DNA of 5,030 bases, taken from positions 1 to 5,030 of the forward strand of contig JBOHCT010000237.1 of NCBI GenBank assembly GCA_050699055.1, written 5' to 3'. The position numbers were made by a program, and so were the translations under genes. This stretch comes from JBOHCT01 sp050699055. GTDB taxonomy: Bacteria; Actinomycetota; Actinomycetes; Streptosporangiales; JBOHCT01. The notes under the pieces were generated by a model. It did not search any database and was not told the origin of the DNA. It saw only the letters and a program-made list of their open reading frames with translations. Positions 1 through 4,883 of the stretch are shown here, in pieces (the stretch's first letter is position 1; every line of letters starts with the position of its first letter).

Positions 1-124
1 TCACAATTTGATTATTACAATAATTTCGGCTGGCGGCGGAGATAACCACGCGCGGACATCAGCGAGCGATGTGGTGGATCCTTTAGTCATGCGCTACTGA
101 GAAGCGAGTTTCCGAACGGCTCCC
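1..124. other. AT-richer leader segment, no intact gene
   Basis: The first 30 bases or so are much richer in A and T than the rest. All three forward frames are interrupted: by TAA at 43-45, by TGA at 98-100, and in the third frame by TGA at 9-11 and TAG at 84-86. The frame that ends at 98-100 is open from the window edge, so it could be the last 32 codons of a gene entering from the left; I do not recognise its product. The same frame continues after the stop into the relic at 125-325. The segment may be intergenic DNA or the scar of a deletion or frameshift that removed the front of that gene. Confidence 0.4.
11..24. repeat. AT-only inverted repeat ATTATT-ac-AATAAT
   Basis: Two perfect 6-base arms separated by two bases form a dyad made almost wholly of A and T. 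This is unusual against the GC-rich background. It could be a regulator binding site or part of an intergenic region. No promoter with good spacing could be built around it, and no function is assigned. Confidence 0.35.
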
Positions 125-325
125 ATGAGCGCGCTGCACGTGGACAAGGGCCTCGCGACGCACCTCTATGACGCCCTCTCCGGTGACATGAACACGGATG
201 GGTCGGTGAACCTCAAGGGTGTGCGGGCCTACGCCAAATATCTTCCGGCCTTGGGGATCGCACCCAAGGTTCCCAAGCTTGATCAGTACTACACGGACAA
301 GTTCGTGCCTGTGCGGGTCGGCTAA
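125..325 (+). pseudogene. C-terminal relic of an ABC-transporter substrate-binding protein
   Basis: This is a 66-codon reading frame starting at ATG 125 and ending with TAA at 323-325. Its second half (VNLKGVRAYAKYLPALGI, followed by a KLDQYYTDKFVP stretch) resembles the end of NMT1/TauA-type periplasmic binding proteins, where a helix precedes a short segment on position and binding of the last lobe; intact members are about 300-350 residues. There is no signal peptide or lipobox, no ribosome binding site before the ATG, and an in-frame stop lies 25 bases upstream. It is therefore best read as the tail of a gene that lost its front. Only 13 bases separate it from the permease, the usual spacing inside an importer operon, which supports the assignment. 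It could instead be a small gene of unknown function or the product of an upstream sequencing error. The family call rests on resemblance and context only. Confidence 0.5.
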
Positions 326-327
326 CC

Positions 328-332
328 GAGGA
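328..332 (+). promoter_or_regulatory. Ribosome binding site of the permease gene
   Basis: GAGGA sits six bases before ATG 339. This favours that start over the internal ATG at 387, whose nearest purine-rich run is about 14 bases away. Confidence 0.6.
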
Positions 333-338
333 CGTTAG

Positions 339-1232
339 ATGGCGCGGCGACTGACTGGCCGAGGGCGGGAGAAGCCGGCTACTTCGATGCCTCGAGGGGC
401 GGGCGTGGGCGCCGTGACCCCGCCGCGGCCACGGTGGCGCCCGCGGGGACAGCAAGCGTGGCTGCGCGGTGCGGTCACCGGGCGGCGGACCCGCAGGGGA
501 GTCCTGCGGTGGCTTACCGTACTGGTGCTTGCGGTTGTATACGAGGGCGTGGCGCGTGCCTTCTTCGCCGGCAGCGCGTTTCTGCCTCCGCCGAGCAAGG
601 TGCTGACCAGTGGCGTGCGCATATTCGCCCAGGAGGGCGTACTGGCGGCGCTGCGGACGACGGCTATAGAATACGGCATCGCATTCGGGTTGGCGACGCT
701 CATCGGAGTCGGCCTCGGCGCGATGTTGGGAACCATACCCAGAGTGCGGGGGGTGGGACGTGACTTGCTCCAGGTACTCATGGCGCTGCCGCAAATAGCG
801 ATATACCCGATCATCCTCCTCTTCTTCGGGATAGGGCCGGGCGCCAAGGTTGTATTCGGCTTGACACACGCGGTCTTTCCTATCGTCCTTGGCACCATGA
901 GCGGGGTCGGGCAGGTCGAGGAGACGCTGCCGCGGGCGGTCAGGGCGATGGGAGGAGGCCGGCTCGCGGTGATCTGGCGGGCGGTGCTTCCGTCCGCGCT
1001 TCCTTCGGTCCTGACCGGACTGCGCGTGGGCGCGAAGATGTGCCTGGTCGGCGTCCTGCTCGCCGAACTGTTGAGCTCCGCAGGCGGGACGGGGGCCCAG
1101 GTGCTGATCTTGTCGGCCACCCTCAAGGGACCTCAGCTCTACGCGCTCGCGCTTGGTATCTGCCTGGCCGCGTTCGTCGCGAACACGATCATGGTGGGCG
1201 TGGAGCGGCGGCTGACGCGGTGGCGGGGGTGA
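339..1232 (+). CDS. ABC transporter permease, NitT/TauT (SsuC/TauC-like) family
   Basis: This 297-residue integral membrane protein would form the channel of an ATP-driven importer in the cytoplasmic membrane. Hydrophobic segments lie near residues 57-77, 111-131, 143-165, 171-190, 232-246 and 265-287. After the first comes FLPPPSKVL (81-89), the proline-rich motif typical of SsuC/TauC permeases. Residues 199-231 form the EAA loop (RAVRAMGGGRLAVIWRAVLP and following), which docks with the ATPase. The first 53 residues are an Arg/Pro-rich cytoplasmic tail, longer than usual for the family. A start at Met17 (387) would shorten it, but GAGGA before 339 supports the longer form. Relatives carry sulfonates, nitrate, pyrimidines or aromatic carboxylates such as phthalate. 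An aromatic substrate would suit the genes downstream, but that is inference. No ATPase gene is visible here. Six of 15 isoleucines use ATA, unlike the genes downstream. Confidence 0.93.
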   Translation: MARRLTGRGREKPATSMPRGAGVGAVTPPRPRWRPRGQQAWLRGAVTGRRTRRGVLRWLTVLVLAVVYEGVARAFFAGSAFLPPPSKVLTSGVRIFAQEGVLAALRTTAIEYGIAFGLATLIGVGLGAMLGTIPRVRGVGRDLLQVLMALPQIAIYPIILLFFGIGPGAKVVFGLTHAVFPIVLGTMSGVGQVEETLPRAVRAMGGGRLAVIWRAVLPSALPSVLTGLRVGAKMCLVGVLLAELLSSAGGTGAQVLILSATLKGPQLYALALGICLAAFVANTIMVGVERRLTRWRG

Positions 1233-1292
1233 CGTCCACTCGCTTGAGGCCGGGACGGGGGAGTGAGGACCTGACCGAGGCGGTGGCGACAA

Positions 1293-1327
1293 ATAGTTGA
1301 CGAACAAGTAGATAGGATCGTTGACAA
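1293..1327. repeat. Direct repeat ATnGTTGACnA, two copies 24 bases apart
   Basis: ATAGTTGACGA at 1293-1303 and ATCGTTGACAA at 1317-1327 match at 9 of 11 positions. The second copy lies in the dyad and promoter described for 1316-1350. The pair could be two binding sites for one regulator, or the first could be a weak accessory site. Confidence 0.4.
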
Positions 1328-1329
1328 TC
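1316..1329. promoter_or_regulatory. Candidate GntR/FadR-type operator
   Basis: GATCGTTGACAATC is an imperfect dyad with matching arms of the form GATnGT and ACnATC around two central bases. FadR-subfamily GntR repressors commonly bind dyads with a GT-N2-AC core, and these regulators often control aromatic and organic-acid catabolism. The site overlaps the -35 hexamer of the proposed promoter, so a bound protein would block RNA polymerase. No regulator gene lies in the window. The identification is by pattern only. Confidence 0.4.
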
Positions 1330-1350
1330 GACCCCCGTAAGAACCACAAT
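1321..1350 (+). promoter_or_regulatory. Candidate sigma-70-type promoter of the catabolic operon
   Basis: TTGACA at 1321-1326 is a perfect -35 hexamer. CACAAT at 1345-1350, 18 bases later, matches four of six -10 positions, including the conserved second A and final T. Transcription would start near 1357, leaving a leader of roughly 145 bases before GTG 1501. It is the best promoter-like match noticed between the permease and the dioxygenase gene. The -10 box overlaps the left arm (ACCACA, 1343-1348) of a weak inverted repeat whose other arm is TGTGGT at 1364-1369. Confidence 0.45.
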
Positions 1351-1500
1351 GACAGACGGAAGCTGTGGTCTCGGTCGCGGAATACGGCCGTTATCGGAGG
1401 CGATGGGGAGTTAGGTGGCCGGGTGCTGGGCGACACTGGCGGCGATGTCGTGCCGTCGTCTGTGTCACGCCAACCGCGGTGCCGGAAGTGAGGCGCAGTC

Positions 1501-2493
1501 GTGGCAGAGATCGTAGCTGGTATTGCTTCGTCGCATACGCCTCAGCTGAGTTCGGGTGTGGATATGTGGGAGGATCACGCGGAGCGTGATCGCAGGAATC
1601 CCCGGCTGTTGGGTCGCGACGCGGAGTACCACACTTACGACGAGTTGCTGGAGATGGCCGACCCCAGAGTCGAGGAGGAGTTGGCTCCGGCGGTGTGGGA
1701 GGAGAAGTACCGCCGCGGCCAGGAGGCGATCGCGGCGCTCACGGACCGTCTCGCGGGTGCCCGGGTGGATGTGGCGGTGGTGGTCGGCGACGACCAGCGG
1801 GAGATCTTCCGGGACGAGGGGATTCCCACGTTCGCGTGTTTTCTTGGTACGGAGCTGTTCGACATGCCTCCGGATTCCGAGCAGCTGGAAAAGATCCCCA
1901 AAGGAATTCGCGCGGCGTCGTGGGCGGCGCACGCGGATCGCGTGGAAACCCACCGTACGTGTGCTGAGCTGAGCCGCCACGTGCTGGAGACGCTGGCCGC
2001 CGAGGATTTCGATGTGACGGTGTTCTCTCGGCAGCTGGACGGGCGGAGTCTCGGCCACGCGTTCACGTTTCCCCGGTACCGCCTGGGGTTGTCCGCCGAG
2101 ACACCGATCGCGCCGTTGTTCATCAACACCTACTATCCGCCGAACGTCCCGTCGGCGCGGCGCTGCTACGCGTTGGGGCAGACGGTGGGCCGGGCGGTGG
2201 CGTCGTGGCCGAGCGACGCGCGGGTGGCGGTGATCGCCTCTGGCGGGCTGAGCCACTTCGTGGTGGACGAGGATCTGGATCGGAGGTTTCTGGACGGGCT
2301 TACCGCGCGTGCCGCGCGGGCGCTTGGCTCGCTGTCCCGCAAGCGGATGCGGTCGGGGACGTCGGAGATGCTGAACTGGGTCGTCGCGGCCGGTGCCCTG
2401 GAGAAGCTGGAGGCGACGGTGGTCGATTACATCCCTGGCTACCGTACGCCCGCGGGCACCGGGGCGGGGATGGCTTTCGTTTACTGGGGATGA
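1501..2493 (+). CDS. LigB-type class III extradiol ring-cleavage dioxygenase homologue
   Basis: This 330-residue protein has the whole LigB fold (PF02900) as a single subunit; no small LigA-type subunit is present. Relatives use non-haem Fe(II) and O2 to open catechol, protocatechuate or gallate rings in the cytoplasm. Recalled LigB of Sphingobium binds iron by His12, His61 and Glu242, with His195 as acid/base. Here His12 (SSHTP), His252 (GGLSHF) and Glu289 (SGTSEML) are kept, as is His186 in GHAFTFP. The His61 position reads Gln99 in GDDQREIF, where LigB has YNDH. Residues 207-227 and 308-330 also follow LigB closely. The stretch between His12 and Gln99 is about 38 residues longer than in LigB and is rich in charged helix. 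GTG 1501 is the only sensible start: an in-frame TGA lies at 1489-1491, and GTGAGG lies seven bases upstream. It is the first gene of the operon. The fold is secure; substrate, and activity given the Gln, are not. Confidence 0.88.
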   Translation: MAEIVAGIASSHTPQLSSGVDMWEDHAERDRRNPRLLGRDAEYHTYDELLEMADPRVEEELAPAVWEEKYRRGQEAIAALTDRLAGARVDVAVVVGDDQREIFRDEGIPTFACFLGTELFDMPPDSEQLEKIPKGIRAASWAAHADRVETHRTCAELSRHVLETLAAEDFDVTVFSRQLDGRSLGHAFTFPRYRLGLSAETPIAPLFINTYYPPNVPSARRCYALGQTVGRAVASWPSDARVAVIASGGLSHFVVDEDLDRRFLDGLTARAARALGSLSRKRMRSGTSEMLNWVVAAGALEKLEATVVDYIPGYRTPAGTGAGMAFVYWG

Positions 2494-2496
2494 CGT

Positions 2497-2520
2497 CGCG
2501 TGCCGGCCGGCCGGCGCGCG
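2497..2520 (+). repeat. Strong GC hairpin just after the dioxygenase stop
   Basis: CGCGTGCCGG at 2497-2506 pairs with CCGGCGCGCG at 2511-2520, giving ten pairs (one G-U in RNA) around a CCGG loop. It begins four bases after the TGA. No run of T follows, so it is not a standard intrinsic terminator. It may protect the upstream message from exonucleases or reduce read-through into the next gene. Confidence 0.6.
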
Positions 2521-2552
2521 TCGAAAGGCACGACGGAGAGAAATCCACACCG

Positions 2553-2558
2553 AAAGGA
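2553..2558 (+). promoter_or_regulatory. Ribosome binding site deciding the LigJ-like start
   Basis: AAAGGA lies eight bases before ATG 2567. The reading frame is open further upstream to 2393, inside the dioxygenase gene, but this site and the HGH motif only ten codons after 2567 fix the start there. Confidence 0.7.
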
Positions 2559-2566
2559 TTCGGCGG

Positions 2567-3589
2567 ATGTACGACGGTGTTTCTGTGTTGGATGTTCATG
2601 GTCATGTCTCTGTGCCTCAGTCGGCGAACTCGCTGCTCGTGTTCATGATGGGGTCGAACACGCCGGCCGACAGTCCGATCGGGCGGCCGGAAGGTGGGCG
2701 GTTCACCCCGCCGGAGGCTGATTTTCGGGCGGCGGCGCAGCGACATGTGGACTACATGGATGAACGGAACATCGATGTGCAGGTGATCGGGCCCAGGCCG
2801 TTCACGACGATGGGCTGGATGCAGGACCACCTGATTCCCGCGTGGGCGCGGTACGTGAACGACATGATCCACCAGCAGTGTGCGTTCTTTCCTGACCGTT
2901 TCGTGGGGGCGTGCCAGCTGCCGCAGGTCAGCGAAGCACCGGACCTCGCTCACTGTCTCGACGAGCTCGACCGCGGCGTGCGGGAATATGGCTTCGGCGC
3001 GGCGTACGTGAGCCCCGACCCGGCGGGCCGGCGTTCGACGCCGGGCATGCACGAGCCGTACTGGTATCCGCTGTACGAGCGCTGCCAACAGCTCGGCGTC
3101 CCGATCATCGTGCACGGCACGAACGCGTTGGACCGGCGGTACCGGGTGGTGCCGCACAACTATCAGCTGGGTTTCCTGACCGAGCAGTACCTGGCCGGGC
3201 AGTTTCTGAGCCACGGCGACGTGTTCGAGCGGTTCCCCGAGCTGAAGGTCATGATCTGCCACTGCGGCGGGGCGTTGAACCGTTTCATTCCCACCGACCC
3301 GCATTTGGCGCAGAAGGACCTGAGCCGGAACCTCTTCTACGACACCTGCGCCTACGACCTCATCTTCCTCGAGGCCGCGATCAAGCAGCGCGGCGTCGAC
3401 CAGATGTGCTTCGGCACCGAGGCCCCGGGTTCCGGCCGCGCGGTGCGTCCGGAGACCGGACGGACCTGCGACGACCTGGTGCCGGTGATCGACTCTTTCG
3501 GCTTCCTTTCCGGACAGGACAAGTTGCGGATCTTCCACGACAACCCGGCCACGCTCGTTCCCGCCCTGGCCAAGCCGGGCGGCCAGTAG
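2567..3589 (+). CDS. LigJ-like 4-oxalomesaconate hydratase (amidohydrolase superfamily)
   Basis: At 340 residues it is almost the length of LigJ (about 342). LigJ is a zinc enzyme that adds water to 4-oxalomesaconate, the ring-opening product of gallate and of the protocatechuate 4,5-cleavage route. Visible hallmarks are HGH at 11-13 after the first strand, FPDRFVGACQLPQ (108-120), YGFGAAYVSPDPAG (141-154), WYPLYE then VHGT with His183, His232 in CHCGGA, FYDT (257-260), and Glu285 in FGTEAPGSGRA. LigJ is known for using Glu284 as a metal ligand, with His6, His8 and His178, and His223 in catalysis. All five have counterparts here, and the Glu separates LigJ-type proteins from ordinary amidohydrolases, which carry Asp. 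The enzyme would be cytoplasmic and act after the dioxygenase. The two genes are 73 bases apart. A decarboxylase of the ACMSD/gamma-resorcylate type is the main alternative but fits the Glu motif less well. Confidence 0.85.
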   Translation: MYDGVSVLDVHGHVSVPQSANSLLVFMMGSNTPADSPIGRPEGGRFTPPEADFRAAAQRHVDYMDERNIDVQVIGPRPFTTMGWMQDHLIPAWARYVNDMIHQQCAFFPDRFVGACQLPQVSEAPDLAHCLDELDRGVREYGFGAAYVSPDPAGRRSTPGMHEPYWYPLYERCQQLGVPIIVHGTNALDRRYRVVPHNYQLGFLTEQYLAGQFLSHGDVFERFPELKVMICHCGGALNRFIPTDPHLAQKDLSRNLFYDTCAYDLIFLEAAIKQRGVDQMCFGTEAPGSGRAVRPETGRTCDDLVPVIDSFGFLSGQDKLRIFHDNPATLVPALAKPGGQ

Positions 3590-3591
3590 GT

Positions 3592-3610
3592 GTCGCGGCC
3601 CGACCGCGAC
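3592..3610 (+). repeat. GC hairpin just after the LigJ-like stop
   Basis: GTCGCGG at 3592-3598 pairs perfectly with CCGCGAC at 3604-3610 around a five-base loop, two bases after the TAG. No T run follows. It has the same placement as the hairpin after the dioxygenase gene and shares the 11-mer GCCCGACCGCG (3598-3608) with the gap after the MetE-like gene. Confidence 0.55.
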
Positions 3611-3620
3611 GGCGCACCGG

Positions 3621-3628
3621 GAGAGGAG
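3621..3628 (+). promoter_or_regulatory. Ribosome binding site of the MetE-like gene
   Basis: GAGAGGAG lies eight bases before ATG 3637, a near-ideal site. It rules out the longer open frame that reaches back to 2911 inside the LigJ-like gene. Confidence 0.75.
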
Positions 3629-3636
3629 AACATCCC

Positions 3637-4830
3637 ATGAACGAGCGTGACTCCGCGACCCGGGCGGAAACGGTCGGGAGCCTGCTGCGCCCGAAGGAGG
3701 TTCTCCATGTCGTAGAGAGGGCCGTGCAGGGGGCCGCACAGGGGGACCGTGGTGAGCCTGTGGACCCCGAGCAGGCGCGGGAGGTGCTCGACGGCGCGGT
3801 CCGCGAGGCGATCGGGATCCAGGAGGACGCGGGCCTCGACGTGATCACCGACGGGGAGATGCGGCGGGTGTCGTGGGCGCAGGCGCCCCGGTTTCTGGAC
3901 TGTTTCGAGACGAGGGCGGGCGGCACCACCAGACTCAACTGGCGCGGTGGGAGCGACGCGCGGAAGCTCGACATGTCCGGGGCCTACCCGGCCGTCGTCC
4001 GGCGCGTGTCCGAGGCCGGTCGGTTGGGCGACATGGCCGCGGAGTACGCGTTCCTGGCCCGCCACGCGCATGCCAGGACGAAGTACTCGCTCGCGGCGCC
4101 GAGCTATCACCGGCGGTTCTGGTCCGGTGAGCACTCGACGGTGGCCTACCGCAGCTGCGAGGAGTTCCTCACCGAGGTCCGCGACTACGAACGCGAGGTG
4201 GTCGACGCGGTCGTGGCGCTCGGCTGCGACTACGTCCAACTCGACGCCCCCAACTACGGGTCGCTGTGCGACCCGGACACCCGCGCCGAGATGGAGCGCC
4301 ACGGCCGGGACGTCGCCGCGGAGCTCGCCTTCGACGCGGAGCTGGACAACTCCCTGTTCGACGGCATCGAGAACGTCACGCGGGCGCTGCACATCTGCCG
4401 GGGCAACGGTCCGGGCGGGCGGTGGCACTCGACCGGCGGCTATGGCGCGATCTCCGGGGAGCTGTTCCCGCGCCTGGACTTCGACCGTCTGCTGTTGGAG
4501 TACGACTCCGACCGCGCGGGAACGTTCGGCCCGCTCGCGGACGTCCGGCCCGGCACCGTCGTGGTCCTCGGCCTGCTGACCACGAAGTCCGGTCAACTCG
4601 AGACGGAAGAGGCCGTGGCGGAGCGGATCGCGGAGGCCGCAGAAACCAAGCCGCCCCCGGAGCTGGCGCTCAGCACCCAGTGCGGCTTCGCCTCGGTCGC
4701 GGCCGGCAACCCCGTCTCCCCCGCCGAACAGCGCGCCAAGCTGGGCCTGGTGGCACGGCTGGCGCGGCGCACCTGGGGCGGCACCGGATCGCCGCGTACG
4801 GCGGTCAACCCGGGGGAAGCGGCGGAATGA
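3637..4830 (+). CDS. Stand-alone MetE-like (cobalamin-independent methionine synthase C-terminal domain) protein
   Basis: This 397-residue protein corresponds to only the catalytic half of MetE, which is about 750 residues in E. coli. It opens with the family motif ETVGSLLRP (11-19), then DGEMRR (72-77) and QLDAPNY with Asp203. The zinc-binding set appears complete: His252 and Cys254 (LHICRGN), Glu288 (LLLEYDSDRAG) and Cys349 (STQCGF). Recalled E. coli ligands are His641, Cys643, Glu665 and Cys726; the Glu-to-Cys distance of 61 residues is the same here. The zinc activates a thiol. Family members transfer methyl groups to homocysteine, or, in epoxyalkane:CoM transferase, add a thiol to an epoxide. 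Lying in a ring-cleavage operon rather than with methionine genes, it probably acts on a catabolic intermediate or takes a methyl group from a methoxy aromatic. That is inference. Residues 380-397 form a loose Gly/Pro-rich tail. Confidence 0.85.
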   Translation: MNERDSATRAETVGSLLRPKEVLHVVERAVQGAAQGDRGEPVDPEQAREVLDGAVREAIGIQEDAGLDVITDGEMRRVSWAQAPRFLDCFETRAGGTTRLNWRGGSDARKLDMSGAYPAVVRRVSEAGRLGDMAAEYAFLARHAHARTKYSLAAPSYHRRFWSGEHSTVAYRSCEEFLTEVRDYEREVVDAVVALGCDYVQLDAPNYGSLCDPDTRAEMERHGRDVAAELAFDAELDNSLFDGIENVTRALHICRGNGPGGRWHSTGGYGAISGELFPRLDFDRLLLEYDSDRAGTFGPLADVRPGTVVVLGLLTTKSGQLETEEAVAERIAEAAETKPPPELALSTQCGFASVAAGNPVSPAEQRAKLGLVARLARRTWGGTGSPRTAVNPGEAAE

Positions 4831-4836
4831 CGCGCC

Positions 4837-4865
4837 CGACCGCGGGTGAGCGCGCCACGCGGTCG
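4837..4865 (+). repeat. Inverted repeat after the MetE-like stop
   Basis: CGACCGCG at 4837-4844 is perfectly complementary to CGCGGTCG at 4858-4865 across 13 bases, starting six bases after the TGA. It repeats the pattern of a GC dyad right after each stop in this operon. If the next gene starts at ATG 4827 instead of GTG 4884, the dyad lies inside coding sequence and its meaning weakens. Confidence 0.45.
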
Positions 4866-4869
4866 CGGC

Positions 4870-4876
4870 GGAGGGG
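4870..4876 (+). promoter_or_regulatory. Ribosome binding site favouring GTG 4884
   Basis: GGAGGGG sits seven bases before GTG 4884 and is stronger than the GGGGGA run before the overlapping ATG at 4827. Confidence 0.55.
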
Positions 4877-4883
4877 AACGGAC

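Noticed and set aside
1233..1265. Intrinsic terminator after the permease
   Set aside because: Only 5-base arms could be found (CGTCC 1233-1237 with GGACG 1253-1257, or CACTC with GAGTG), with no T run. This is too weak to call.
1303..1326. Second promoter using TTGACG at 1297-1302
   Set aside because: No -10-like hexamer lies at 16-18 bases; TAGGAT at 1313 is only ten bases away.
213..1550. Minus-strand open frames opposite the permease, and a forward frame from GTG 1365
   Set aside because: The minus-strand frames mirror the permease codons. The frame from 1365 runs into the dioxygenase gene in another frame with no ribosome binding site or protein-like composition.
2911..3636. N-terminal extension of the MetE-like protein back to 2911
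   Set aside because: It would overlap most of the LigJ-like gene out of frame. The strong GAGAGGAG before 3637 and the family motif soon after it fix the start.
2300..3739. Minus-strand open frame of 479 codons
   Set aside because: It spans three forward genes and their gaps, has low-complexity composition and no recognisable motif.
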